Positions 43,791-56,522 of a stretch of 64,000 nucleotides of DNA are shown here, piece after piece. Numbering within the stretch: position 1 is the first letter of the stretch; every line of letters starts with the position of its first letter. Origin of the DNA: Solen grandis (lineage: Eukaryota > Mollusca > Bivalvia > Adapedonta > Solenidae); assembly GCA_021229015.1 (NCBI GenBank), contig CM037783.1, forward strand, positions 8,751,324 through 8,815,323. Direction: 5' to 3'. The notes under the pieces are model-generated. The model was not told the DNA's origin. It searched no databases and saw nothing but the letters and a program-made list of their open reading frames with translations. The translations under genes and the position numbers were made by a program.

Positions 43791-45586
43791 ATATCTGAAT
43801 AGAGACTGTATCGCTTTTGTTCCCAGGGATCACTGATAAAAACAAGCGAATTATGCTGCGAATGTTGAACGATATAGAAACGATGTGCTTAATATCTTTT
43901 AACGATGCATGAAAAAACAAGAAACCCAAACAATGTAGAAGATTTCTCATAATATTCGTGAGCCATGGAATGAGGCCAGATGTATTTAACGGCCCGTGTC
44001 TTGGCTTCAAAATAAATAAACCCATCAAGGCCATGTTTGATGCATAAACCATAGCATGTACAGTTGTCGTAGATAATGAAGCCTATACTGCCATTAGCAA
44101 GAGAAACATAATAATGAAAAAAGAAACTTAGGAGAACGAATAAAAAAAAGAAATTTATGTGAATGAGACGGTGCGAGCCATTTGAGGTTTCAGAAGTTTT
44201 TTATCTGTGTAAAAAATGTATGAGTTTTGTGAGACCTTCATTATTCCACTTGACAGATGTGAACGTGCTCCCTTTCTCCCGCAGGGTTAAATATCCCTGC
44301 GCGCACGTAGTGCCTCAGTTTCCGGTGCAGTGAGCCTCGGGTTAAGAACTTGAGTCCGTGTGAAAGAAAATTGTCAGTGAAGATTTTCTTGAACAGAATG
44401 AAGTCACTAGGTCATGTAATTAAGTTTTATATGATCTTTGGCGCGTTATTTGTCTCCATCCACCTATGTTCATTTATCCACCCATTTATCCACCCACTCA
44501 TCCATCCATCTATCCGTCTGTATCCGTCCGTCTGTTCGTCCTCTTGTCAGTTGACATCCCTCAGCCCCTTTATATGACACTGTCTATATATATCCGCCCT
44601 ACACCAGTGTGTCATTATAGACAGTCTTCAACTGTATATCATGCTTCTCTGATAATTCTATTTAACTTCATTGAGAGCAAATAAACAAGACGGTTCCTAG
44701 ATAATTGCAACCAAATATATTCAAGCCATCATATATACATTCTCAGAATAGTGCTAAGTCCAATACTTCCCCTTGAGAAAGGCTTGACCTCATTATTTAC
44801 AGGAACCTTTCATTACCTCCCACTCGTTCACTCAAATGTTTGAAACCTAATGATGGCACATACATTTGGCCAATAATACGCATCAGCAGTCACGTGTCTT
44901 AATTAGCAAAAGAACTGCTGGATACATTACACCAAATTCTTCATAATTAGCCTCCAGCAGTGTGTCATACGTGAAGGGGAAAGACAAACAGAGTGTGTTA
45001 AATTTCTTCTTTTGTTATCATAATGTTTTTATCTTTTCTGACACTAAGATTTTTTTTCTTATTTTTTTTTATCGGAAATGATAATTTGACCTTCACCTTT
45101 TTCTTTTCTGATTATTTTCAGCTCTCTCTCTCTCTCTCTCAGAGTAATCTATCATATTCGGTATTCATGATAATAAATGCTCAACAATTAAGTTTTTTTA
45201 TATTTTTTTTTCATTTGAAGCGAAGCGAGAGTTGGTGCAGTGTAGGATGCGATGTACACAGTCGAGAAATACATGCGGCTAGATGTAAACATGATATATA
45301 AGTAAGCCGTTACTAGTAACCGCAGTATGTCAAAATAACCACGGGTATAAATCTCGGTTTAAACGTTCCATCGACAACACTTCAACCTTTTGATCTATAG
45401 CTCATGGACCGTAATTACGACACCAAAATTTATTAATCGACCGTGGTTAAACATGAATTACCATACAGAACGGACATTGATACTAGAGGAAAACGGGTAT
45501 ACACATTGTATTTCGAGGGCTGACTGCGAATCTGCCCCAAGTGTAAATAGAAATAGAAGAATATATAAAAGTTTCATAACAGTTTA
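43791..45586. other. Noncoding sequence with TCCA-rich minisatellite
   Basis: Irregular ATCCACCC/ATCCATCC/ATCCGTC repeats at 44455-44540 and (CT)n at 45121-45140. Open frames here translate low-complexity sequence. Confidence 0.5.
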
Positions 45587-45828
45587 TTAACCCTTTCCCT
45601 CATAAAGACTCATTTTGACGCACTCAATAGGTGCCACATAAAACCTGATCTGCAGAAAACCACAGTTAAACCTTACCAAATTTAATTATAAAGTACTCAT
45701 TTCCAGACCATTGAGGAGCAGCGAACAGCATAAAACCTGATCAGCCTGCGAGTTACTCGCAGGCTGATCTGGTTTTATGCTGTTCGCATAGGTCTTTTCA
45801 TGGTTTCCTCTATGAGGGAAAGGGTTAA
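45587..45828 (-). mobile_element. piggyBac-like miniature element, copy 4
   Basis: Full-length copy in the reverse orientation of copy 1: TTAACCCTTTCCCTCATA at the left, TATGAGGGAAAGGGTTAA at the right, 242 bp, with the internal hairpin at about 45721-45789. The least degraded ends of the four copies. Confidence 0.75.
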
Positions 45829-46799
45829 ACATATTAGAGAGGGGTATTATTTGTGTAATGACGGATCTAGTCTCGCATTTCAACATTTTTTGAAATCTTT
45901 TGCAAACGAGAGAGGGAGAGAGGCCCTAGAACTTATTAGATTATGTCATGGAAGTTTAAGTATGTCTGATTATTTACCTATAAAGAACCTCGGCATCAAT
46001 CGGTTACTGGGTCATGAACCATTACACTAGTGGGTGATAAAATGGCAGCATTGGAGCGATAGCCGAGTAACATTTTTGTCAAAGTTGTAAAACTATTTTT
46101 TATATGAAATTTGATCGTGCGAAAATCGGTCCTGTAACGATGTTTGGTGTATACAATGAAAACGCAATGATTTTTTATGTGTTTGCGTGCGGATTGGATC
46201 AATACTTCCGGTATTTTACGCATGTGCGTGACATATTTAGCTAACTTCCGATTGTGACTCACAAAAATGAGGGCAAAGTTCAACATAGTACTGGTGACGT
46301 AATACTAATAAAAATGAGCTCTTAATCAAAGCATTACATTTCAAACCATATTATTCAAAACTGCACTTCCGATTTGGGCTTCCATTTTACAATATCGTGC
46401 AAATTCGATCGGAATTAATTTAGCATAGAAAAACGTTTTCCGATTGCTTTGAAAAAAAGAAAGACAAATATTGTTTCTTTATGCCGCTGACTGGTTATGT
46501 ATATTATTTCTATAATGCCACAATAATGTTAGAAAAAGTGACCGAGCAAAAGGTATAGTAACTTACTGAAATATCATCTTAGTCCAATCGATGGCATGCT
46601 TTATCATGTATGACTCATATAAACAGAAAACAATGAGCCAGAAAAATAATTTTGTTAAACAATGATTAAAATGAAATGAAGCACTCCTTTTTTCCAGTAA
46701 AACTAGTTCAATGATGCATTTGAAATACGAGCATGTTAGGTTTGTGCGTTGAAAGCACGTGCATCCCATTTCCTGTTTTGATCAACAATTGCACTATTG
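45829..46799. other. Noncoding sequence
   Basis: Short frames on both strands, none with a motif or splice support. Confidence 0.4.
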
Positions 46800-46960
46800 C
46801 ACCCTGTATTAGCGACCACCTGCATTAAGCAGCCTGTACGTAACTTTCACAAACATTTTGATATACATGTACGTTTAACCTTCATTTAGCAGCAACCTTT
46901 GCTAGTGGCCATTTCTTATTCTGCTTCATTGGTCTACCGCTTAAGACAGGTTGGACTGTA
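46800..46960. repeat. Uninterrupted copy of the AAGCAG / CTTAAGACAGG repeat
   Basis: GCGACCACCTGCATTAAGCAGCC near its left side and ACCGCTTAAGACAGGTTGG near its right side correspond to the two halves separated at 43500-43790. Confidence 0.45.
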
Positions 46961-46984
46961 TAATGTATGTTATTATGTACGTGT

Positions 46985-47070
46985 GAGCGGCCCCAGATGA
47001 CGCAGTCCTTTAGACTCCGAGTTATGAATCTGAAGGTTCCTGGTTCAACACCAGCCACCTCTTCTAGTTT
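46985..47070 (+). mobile_element. tRNA-like SINE head
   Basis: GAGCGGCCCCAGATGACGCAG, then about 45 bp on CCTGGTTCAACACCAGCC, a good B box (GGTTCAACACC). The predicted stems do not form a clean cloverleaf, so this is read as SINE or tRNA pseudogene rather than a tRNA gene. Confidence 0.4.
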
Positions 47071-48132
47071 TTCTTTAAGCAAGCATCTCTGATATAACCG
47101 AGAAAGTTTGTCAGTTGCTTGAAGAAGTATTATCTCCAGTACCGGTTTATCTAGAAGCAGCTGATTTTATTACTGACCGCCATTAAAATGACTAAGGTTA
47201 TTACAAGACGTCATGAAACACCAATAACATGCGTGTTAGCGAGCGATACTATATGAGACTTTAAACTCATCCATTTTGTTCCTAGTCTAATTATTTCTGA
47301 AAGACAATTAATATTCAATGGGATTCCCTCTGTCTCATTAACTTAAATCCGTCTCCCGTTTTACCTGTATTTGTCAGTAGATATTGACTTAAAATAATTA
47401 ATGTTTCTCTAGCACAATAAACGAATATGTTTCAGAATATTATGTATTCCCGACTGTTTGCAAAACCTATCGAATTAAAATCAAGACTGTCCGGTTTGGT
47501 TCGTAAATTAATGAAGTGTCATCCAGTTCCCGAGGGCATGTATGGAAATTGAAATTAGTAAACGTGAAGAGCTCAATTCATCTAGGCTTGTTATATTTGT
47601 GCATGTGCCTAAAGTTGCTTTAATTAAACCTACGCTGGTAAACTAAGGAAACTAGTTAGGATACAAAATATTGTACAGACGTTCGTGTTCACTATCAATT
47701 ATTGGTTAGGGGAAGAATTCTACATCATTTGCTTTTAGGTTTATTCAAGAGTAAAAAAGTAAATAATTGTATACAGCCTGTATAATTGATAACATGAACA
47801 CAGACTGTCTTGGTTTTTTATTAAATTGATGAAGAAAAACCCGATGACACCACTGCAGTTTCAATGGAACTATTTGCAAACTTAAATACTTCAACGATTC
47901 ATTTTACTGTTCGTAATTCCTGTACATCTGGCCTGCATCTGGCATCACATTATGCTATTTTCGTTTCAGTGGTCCCCAAACGATAAACGCTGGCTATTCA
48001 CTGTTGCATTTTTACCATTTTCATTGCAATTGCAATTCACTAGTTAAAATACTAGTTTGTGGATACCACTTGATCTGTCAAAATATCAACAACACACAAA
48101 ATGTACCGGTGAATACACTTTGATTTTGAGGT
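47071..48132. other. AT-rich noncoding sequence
   Basis: A strong-looking acceptor (TTTTCGTTTCAG, ending about 47971) is followed by a short frame WSPNDKRWLFTVAFLP to a stop near 48045; too short and unsupported to call. Confidence 0.35.
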
Positions 48133-48330
48133 TTTCCGTTGCCCCTACCTGCTGTGGTCTCGAATCTCAGTCCGGCCATTTCTGTTTCACGCGCGGAAGC
48201 ATTCCAGCTTGCGCTAGGTCGATTGTTCTACCCTGTTTTTCCTAAACATTCGGGGTATATCCTCTACCTGTACAAATCAGGACGTCAAAAGAACGAACTA
48301 CTTTTGCATCTAAGACGTCTGACTGTAAGG
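48133..48330 (+). mobile_element. tRNA-headed SINE, copy 4 (CTGTGG family)
   Basis: CCTGCTGTGGTCTCGAATCTC (B-box-like) followed by GCGCGGAAGCATTCCAGC, GCGCTAGGTCGATTGTTCTACC and a closing GGACGTCAAAAGAACGAA, as in the other copies of this family. Confidence 0.5.
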
Positions 48331-48959
48331 GCATGACCTGAAAGTGTGTTTCCCGCCTATCATCCGCTGCACGTGTTACACAGTTCTGGCACAATTTATG
48401 AATAGTAGAATGATCCCCACCTTAAAGATTTATTCAATCAATTCCAGGATAATATGAGCCAAAGAAAATTAGTTCTGCTTTAGTTCAATTGCACTAATTT
48501 AAGCGTCAGATGTTACCAGCTGAAGCAGGCTTTGCACTCGTTTTCTGCTCATGTATCTACTCCCCTAAACCTATTAATGAAGACACGTGGATCATTTATA
48601 TTGATTCGCCTATATCGCCTTTGTTAAAAATCATATTAGTGTTTCATATTCAGTATGAACAAGATTTCTGGATATGAAATAAAACTTGAAATTGGTTGTC
48701 ATGATGTGTTTCGTTATACTTAAATGGAATTTGGTGAAAACCGTTAGAAACTTAAAAATATCTTTAAATTCAAGCATTCAGAGGATTCGGTTATTTTAAT
48801 GTATAAAGTAATGCACCAATCGTAAAATAAATAAATAAATAAATAAATAAATAAAAAAACACTTATTCAAATTTAAGCAACCATTATTTTTGTTAATGCT
48901 TTACCAGTAAGCATATGATTTAAAAAAAACATTTATAAAAAAATAGAAAGAATGAAAGA

Positions 48960-49050
48960 ATGTCCCATACGACCAGTGTAAAAACAGACCAGTGTATTAA
49001 TAATTCGCAGGGAGACCAGGTTCTATAATGTTCGCTACTTTCCAGTATCT
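48960..49050. mobile_element. Degraded piggyBac-like miniature element remnant
   Basis: CATACGACCAGTGTAAAAAC AGACCAG ... TAATTCGCAGGGAGACCAGG TTCTATAATGTTCGCT preserves the internal hairpin of the 25157 family (GCATAAAACCAGATCAG ... CTCGCAGGCTGATCTGG TTTTATGCTGTTCGCT) with many substitutions. Confidence 0.35.
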
Positions 49051-49122
49051 TCAAATGAGGAGATACCACTTTTCTTGTTTAACTTGATGGTCCAACATAG
49101 TGTATTGACAAATTTAAGGTGT

Positions 49123-49420
49123 TTTTCCAAAGCGACCCGGTGCCTCATGAATGAGAGCGTCCGCCTAGCAACCGGGATGTCACGGATTCGACCCATGGCA
49201 GGATCATACAAAATCGATAAAAAGGGTACCGCTATATCTCCTTTGCGCTTTGGCGTTTAACGCATAAGGGTAGTTGCAGGATTGGTTTGCCCGGTGTCAG
49301 GATAATGTGACTGGGTGTGGTAGCATGTCACTTTGTCTATGTCGTGATATCGCAGCGCTTTATTCAGATCATGTGGACAACACCCTTACATGACTGCATC
49401 ATGGGACGTCAAACGTAAAT
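49123..49420 (+). mobile_element. tRNA-derived SINE, second family, copy 2
   Basis: A-box-like ATGAATGAGAGCG and B-box-like GGATTCGACCC about 45 bp apart, then the body shared with 43171-43380, and a 3' end ATGGGACGTCAAACGTAAAT. The most complete copy of this family in the window. Confidence 0.65.
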
Positions 49421-49629
49421 ATGCAAATACTCAAAGTGTTTTTAAATCATGCCAAAAATCTTACACTAAATTCACCTAAACATAAATGTATGGAATAAAT
49501 GCATAAAAGGAATATTTTCATTGCATATTATGCTACAATGTTGATTATTTTATGATAGCGAAAAAGTAAGAAACTGGCCACTTCTTATTTCATTCATTGA
49601 GATAACGTATTCTTTATAGAACAATTCTC

Positions 49630-49662
<33 letters not shown>

Positions 49663-52600
49663 TGTGTAGAGTAATATTACAGTTTTATTTTTACAACTCT
49701 CTCCAACATTTGTATATCTTTGATTTTGTTTTCTGGATATGTAAAGGTCAGTAAATTCTTTCATGATTTCAAGCATTTATAATCTGTCTCGTGTCAGGAG
49801 TGAATTGTTTATTTTGATAAAAATGTCAGACATATTTAATGGCTTCACTGGCCGTGCACCTTGGGTCAATTGGCTGCATCCGTTCCCTATAACCAGGCGA
49901 GGTGTTGCAGGCCTCTGCCAATGATACTGCCCCATGTCGTGTGATATGTGGTGACATGTTTGTTTATTATATCTTCTGTTTCAATTTGAGTTTGCTATTC
50001 AAGACATTATATACTGCCCTTCGTCCTGTGCAGAACGTTTCTTGGTATTTGAAGTCAAATATATCAAATATAGCCAATTCATACAGTATACTGTATTGTT
50101 GTTATTGTTTTTATTTGGATATCTGTATTGAAATATATTATCTTAAACAACACAGTAACTTGTTATTTTATACACCATAAGGAGTTACCACGACTAAAGC
50201 ATTTCGGACTACCGGACTTTTACTACAAAATTTCACCGGATTACTTCTGGCAGTGGAACCACAGAACTGCCATTTTCGTTAGAATCTGGATTATCATAAT
50301 ATGTGTGATTTTTTTGGTTCTCCGATACTGTATATTAAACATACAGTACAGAGGGAACACAAAAATATCAAAGGAACTTGACAATTCTGTTCCGATTGTC
50401 GTTGGTCGCCGACGATCAGGTACTTTACTGAAGAGAGATAATCGATTTACATATATATATATATATCCGTTCCGCGACGTCATTGTAAAAATTATATCAT
50501 ATCATATCATGTGTTGTCTGTATAGTGTACACTGTACATCATCCTGGAATCTCTTGATTTTACCCAGGTGTCCATATGAAGCCTTTTAATATCCCCTTTT
50601 AAACAATAAGGCTCAAAGCTAAGTATAACCTACTAACTGCTCCATCATTATAAGCTAAAACTGCGACGAAAAGTACTTTATAAAGTACTTGTAGCTGTAT
50701 AATTAAACTCCTTGCTTGAATTTACTCTCTGGTTCAAGTGATTATTAATCGGAAACTTATCGATTATGCCCCATCCGATTGACCGATAATCGATTGTGAC
50801 ACATACCAACCGATTTCTATCCCTAAAAACAATATTTGTATTGACTGTTCTTATTTTGAGCTCATCATTTACCTATTCATCATAATGAATGTTATTTAAA
50901 TGAAATAAATCTAAACTGAAATGAGGGACTTGAATCTAAAATCAAAAGGGAAAATAGATACCGTTAAATAATAGTAATATATTTTGGTCCGTTCACAATC
51001 CATGCAAAATATGTTAAATTATATATAAAAATGATCATCGACGATTTCTTATAAATCAATGTTGCCTCTTTCTGGATGACATTTCAATAGTTCATATAAA
51101 CAATACTTGAAGTGTAATTATCTTCACCAGAATATCTGTCTCGATGACTGTGTTTATCTCGATAACATTATTTATCCCGATGGAATTTAATCTAAAGCAC
51201 TTGCCAATTATTGTGACTTTGTTTATTTCCTACCTCTCTACAAATGAATGTTTTGTTGTTTATTTTTATCCACCTGAGACGGGGAAAACTCACTGCTTGT
51301 GAAAACAAATATTTTCCTGGAAACTGTATCAGCCCACCGGGAAATGGTTTAAATTAGCTAAGGCGTGTAGAAATCTGTTTCTGTCGAGTTTTTACCTTGT
51401 ATAGTTTTGATCTTAATCCATCTAGACTCACACCTCACGAACAGTATATAAACAGCTAAGTTATTCAATAAACTTGAAGAACAGCGCAGTGGTTTTGGAG
51501 TTCTAAGGATCATTTACATGTCAGGCTAGCTTTACGGGAAGCTCCTCAATCGTAAAACTAAAAAAAAACACTTAAATTCTATCATTAAACGTATGAAATG
51601 TAAAATGAGCATGCTCACAAAATTCCTATTCTTTTGGCCTTTTTTTCCCGAAGGAACTTTATTTCTTTTTCTCATATTAAGTGCTCTTTTTGAGGAATCT
51701 ACAAGTTAAGCCGATTAGCTTTTGTTTAAACGAAAACTATCAAAATCCTTTAAATCCGTCTTAGTTTTGTCGGTGCAATGGGAAAATTCCGGAACATACC
51801 AAACTTATCCGACTGAGATTTCTCGGTGTATACGGAAGAGTCCGAAAAATACCGAATCCACCCGAGTGGTTTTAATTAAACAATTACGTGGAAGCACTCA
51901 CTGAAACAGCTTTTATGCTCATCAGTAATTATCGCATGTTGCCGAATTTACAATCTACATTAACCATAAATGAGATAAACGTCTCGTAATAACAATACAC
52001 AATTTCAGTAATGAGCGATCAGCAGAAAATTGTCTGCACGTGCCGAAAGATATTACCGCTTATTTCACAGGGATTTCTGGTCTTCGTTTGGTTCAGCCGA
52101 CTTTAATCTTACTCGGTGGCATCGACATATAATTATTCAATAGAGATAAACTTATTGTAAAGTCACCTTTAATCCAGTGTCTAATACCAACTTTATTGGT
52201 TAACAACAACTGGTATTTTATTGAAGTTCGACAATGGTTTATCGTATTTTATGATGAGAAAAAAAAAGAAAAACGAGAAAAAGGAGACAGCATTATTTGA
52301 ACCAAGAGAAAAGTAGGTTATTGAAGTAGTTATTGTGTTTGTATGTGTATGTAGCAGGTTCAATGGTTGATGAACTAGTGACAATAATAATAGTAATGAT
52401 GATAACTATATGTAATTAATAAACAGAGTATCTTTAAGAACAGACATCATGACTTACTTTTAATGTTTGTCGTTAATCACTAAAACTGCTTTTATATATC
52501 CCTGAAAAACCGGGAAAATATGTCAAAATTTCTTTTGATAAGGCAATAAATAAATAAATAAATAAATAAATAAGGTGTTTGTTTCTTCTAGCATCTTTGA

Positions 52601-53284
52601 AAAAAATAGGGTCAGTAGGTCGGCAAAACTTTTTTTTATTTTTAGCATTTTCCTTATCTTCCTCATTTTTTTAGAGGATATGACGAAAAACAGCGTATTG
52701 CAAACCAAAATGATGGGGGAAAAAAAGCTTAAGGTCGGTACGATCGGGTATGTGGAAACAAGTAACTTTTTTTTTATTACGCTTTAATTGAAACGTTGAG
52801 AAACATTACGGCGTCGTTTAATTTCGGTTAATACAATCATACATTTGTTGTATTGAGATCAAACTCATGATTCAGAACACGTGTTTTGCGTAAAAATTGC
52901 TCATGCTCAACCCTGACCTCTGCCTTGAATATTACATTCTGCACAAATAATATTATCATCTATATTGATAATGTTAACGGAAATATCCGATGTAGCATCT
53001 TTTTTAGAATGTAAACTAAGCCGTAAGTACGTGCGTCATACGCCTATATGTATAGAAAACAGGCTAAGAAAAATCACATCACGTGACCGGAAATTTAAAA
53101 ATATATACAGCTAATTAACAAGATGAAATCATGGGACGGTTCATGTTGAAGTGAAACGCCTTTTGACACCATTAATACAAACCAGATGTTTATATTAATA
53201 GAGCATGAGTCAAATCCAGGCACCGGATAAATCCAGTCACTCTGTTTCTTTGACATAATTGAATCATAACATTCCGTTTATTAG
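49421..53284. other. AT-rich noncoding sequence with microsatellites
   Basis: (CT)n at 49626-49662, (AT)n at 50451-50465, AAAT tract at 52546-52575, and a degraded copy of the 43544 miniature element at 52589-52765 (AGGGTCAGTAGGTCGG; AAGGTCGGTACGATCGG). A 153-codon plus-strand frame (50128-50589) is AT-driven with no motif and no splice logic. Confidence 0.4.
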
Positions 53285-53680
53285 GGCCCCACAATGGGAT
53301 TGGGTTCCCTATAGTAATCGCCCTGTCCGCACATCAGTCTGTCAGTTCGTCACGCATTTTTGTCCGCTCTCTATCTTAAATTGTTTTCACCGGATCTTCA
53401 CCAAACTTGCTGAGAATGTTTGTAGGTATAAAATCTAGGTCAAGTTCGATAGCCAGCAAAATCAATAAAGGCACTTAAGAGTTGCGGCCCGTCAAAATTT
53501 GAAGATTTAGGTCAAACATTTTTTTCCGGATCTTCACCAAAATGCTGAAAATGTATGAAGGTATAAAATCTAGGTCAGTTCAATAAATAGTAAACATTTT
53601 CAAGGCACTTGAGAGTAATAGCCCTTGAAATAGCCAAAATTGCCTATTTAGGTGACAGTAGTGCACCTAAAAGCTTCAAC
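53285..53680. repeat. Pearl-like repeat with two tandem core units
   Basis: CCGGATCTTCACCAAA occurs at 53390 and 53526, each followed by AATG...AGGTATAAAATCTAGGTCA, a 136-bp tandem unit. The left side has GGCCCCACAATGGG and GTCCGCACATCAGTCTGTCAG; the right side TATTTAGGTGACAGTAGTGCACC. No coding capacity. Confidence 0.45.
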
Positions 53681-56329
53681 TGTATTTACCTTTCGGTAAT
53701 AAGTGCAAAAAAGTGGAAAATATATGATTAACATTGAAAAATGAAATAAAAGTATACATTCAAAATATAGGAATATTACTAAGGCCGGTGGATAAGATTT
53801 TTTTCCACATTGTCAATATTATCTCTTAAAGTATGTTGGGTGTAGTCCACGCTGTAAACATAAGTTTAGCAACAAAAAATCTGCTACAAATGTATTGCTA
53901 ACTTATATTTATGCTATTTCCTCATTTCAGAATTTCAGCAGTATTGTGATAAGATTTTTTTTTTAAGAATATATTGCTGGAAATCACATTTTTTTATAGT
54001 CCTGAAAATAAATTTCTAGTTTTAAGACCTAGTTTATACTTGTAAACCCTTGAAATTTACTATTTCTGTAGCATGATTTCGGCAATATACCGTTAGCACA
54101 TTGTTCAAAAGTAATGATTCCTGAAGAACGCGTGTGATATAAAATCTAATTGTATCGAAGTCGTAATGAACCTAATGCACACTTACATATTTGCGGTTGT
54201 TTGCTGGGAACACATATGGTCGATTCTCGATGATGTGCATTGCACTTTTAATTGAAAAGCAAAACAGTCAACGCCTTTAGTAACTGCGAAGTGAATAGCT
54301 ATAGGTGTGCATAAGTATGCAAAACATTAGCTGTATTATTTCATAATGATAATGTGACAAGATATTTATAAATTCCTATTGATGGAGGGAAGGTGGTATT
54401 AGTATTCATGATCGTATGTCTGCGTGTATAATGAGGGGTATAGATGCGAGCAATATGGCCCTCGGATACAATATGTGTGTTGTATAATGTATTGACGCAA
54501 TATCGTACGAGAATTTGTCTTTACAATTAATCCCTATATGTGTATGTTTGTATGATAAATGCATTAATTTTAGTTCTAACATAGCCTTGTGTATGGTTAT
54601 GTAAACAGCAGCAACAACAGCAGCAGAATTTGTAGTAGTAGAAGGAGTTTCAGCACCTGCAACATTAGTAGATGGTGATATAATACGGACACAGATTACT
54701 GCCCCATCAATCACATTTAACACTTTCCTTAAAACATATACACACTTTTCCTAAAAACAAATATTCAATTGTCCATACTTCCATCATACAATACATTAAA
54801 TAAATATAAGCAAATATTGATAATAATAAACATTTATAAATGCCTGTAATTTTTTGGAATAATCCACCAACATGATTTTATACGTTTCTTAGATAGTCTA
54901 TCACGAAGATTAATTTCCCTTAGGAATGAGGTGAAATGAACCAGAATGAAAATCAAGAGTCAATCTTTGAACAAAATAGAAATTAAGACTAGAGTCTTCC
55001 CAAAGGAAGCATCAAGTCTGCTGAAAACAAATAATAAAAATGAAGTTGAAGGTCGCAAAAAACAAATGTAATACCCTCCAAATGAAACTATTTACGATCA
55101 AAACATCCAATTGAAGTTAAAAGGTTTTCCCAGTAAATTAAAAAGGATGTTCCGATCCACCGGAGGAATTGATGTCACTTCCCTTACTTTGCATAACTAC
55201 GTCATTCGAAAGCAGTTTGCTTGTAGAAGTTTAATGTCTCACCGAATGTATTTCAGTCACTCGGAGACATTGTCTTAATGAGACAGATAAAGTGCTGCCT
55301 TTGTGCACTATTACGCCCTGGATAAGAGGGATAAGACCCACCCGGTCACATTATCCTGAGACCAGACCCCACGTTCTCGACAGTAAAAAAATAAATTGTA
55401 CTTAAGTTTGATTTTCATACTCAGACTCAACATATGCCCGTTTGTTTCTATGATACTCAAAATTTGAACCTGAGATCGTACTTCAGTATTTCCGAGAGAA
55501 CAACCAATCAATGAGGGAATTACCCTTGTTATATTGAGCGCCAAAAATGCTTCTTACGTTACAGTAATGACACAAGGGCCATCTTTGTATTGTATCCCCA
55601 AATTTCAGGTTCCATTTCCACTTATTTCTCGATATTCAGACCATCTTTTGTTAAGACCATTTGGTCTCTTTCTTTTGGTCTTATTCAGGTTTTACTGTAT
55701 ATATGATTAAAACATTACTTTATCTCCGACCGTCTCTCAAATGTCTTGTCTTAAATGTAAGTAGCTTTTCATTTAAAATGTTCTTACGGAAGAAAAAATC
55801 CCTTATCACCATTTCGGAATGTTTGAACCGTCAGTTACAAATTCCGCTTATTATCCCAAATAACACGTAAGTAATAAATCTGTAAGCCGCGGCAGTGAAT
55901 GGCACCAAGAACCTGAGAATAAGACTGTATTACTTAATTAAACATGACATTTGTTCCACTAACCAGTTTCATAAAGTATAATAGCCATACAGACTCCACA
56001 GGCAGCTAAGACGTTCACCCATTAAGTTGTCTCCGTTAACGTATTTTTCAACATTGTTATGGTGTGGTTTCGCTGTTACTAACACCTAGTATAACTTTAC
56101 AAGCTGTAACACATGATTCCGTGATTTTTCTTTACTGCCAATGTCAGCACCTGTTAATTGTTGATGGCCCTAAGTCTCGGTGTTTCTACTAAGCAAGTAA
56201 CATATCGAACCCGATGTAGATAAGATATCGATGCCTAAAGATACAAACACGCTTCCTTGCATACCCAGCGTTGCCATTATGGCGTGGACCAGTAATGCGG
56301 GGTAATGATCCTCTCCGCGTATTAAGCTT
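53681..56329. other. AT-rich noncoding sequence
   Basis: No exon recognised. A CAG/AGT-rich stretch at 54609-54650 yields low-complexity frames. A fragment of the second SINE family lies at 55309-55372. Confidence 0.4.
55309..55372 (-). mobile_element. Fragment of the second SINE family
   Basis: On the minus strand GTCTCAGGATAATGTGACCGGGTGGG matches the GTGTCAGG(A/G)TAATGTGACTGG block of the copies at 43171 and 49123; both ends are missing. Confidence 0.5.
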
Positions 56330-56522
56330 AAGGTAATCCATCCATCATTAAATTGTGATCATGATCCATCAAGTGATCGTGAGAATTTTATAGTTAAATG
56401 CAAACCTTTATAGACTTTGAGCAAAAGAGCCAATCATTCCAAGTCAGAGGATGATGCATCTGCACTGCAGTCTTTATGAGCATTTGAAGGACCATGATTA
56501 TAATTGAATGATGGATTACCTT
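56330..56522 (+). mobile_element. Inverted-repeat miniature element, GGTAATCCATC family, copy 2
   Basis: AAGGTAATCCATCCATCATT at the left and AATGATGGATTACCTT at the right form imperfect inverted ends of about 34 bp including ATTGTGATCATG / CATGATTATAAT. The interior matches the reverse complement of 29952-30120. Confidence 0.65.

Noticed and set aside
44350..44684. Overlapping Pro/His/Ile-rich frames
   Set aside because: Translation of the TCCA minisatellite.
25564..45886. Shared peptide DQPASNSQADQVLCCSLLL in frames at 25564-25797 and 45686-45886
   Set aside because: It is the translated palindrome of the piggyBac-like miniature element, not a protein.
9944..48160. tRNA-gene-like B boxes (9944, 35452, 36670, 40505, 47040, 48145)
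   Set aside because: None is part of a complete cloverleaf with a matching acceptor stem; shared downstream bodies identify SINEs.
50128..50589. 153-codon plus-strand frame
   Set aside because: AT-driven composition, includes an (AT)n microsatellite, no motif or splice logic.
54406..54723. Minus-strand frame with STTTNSAAVVAAV
   Set aside because: Derived from a CAG/AGT low-complexity stretch; no domain.
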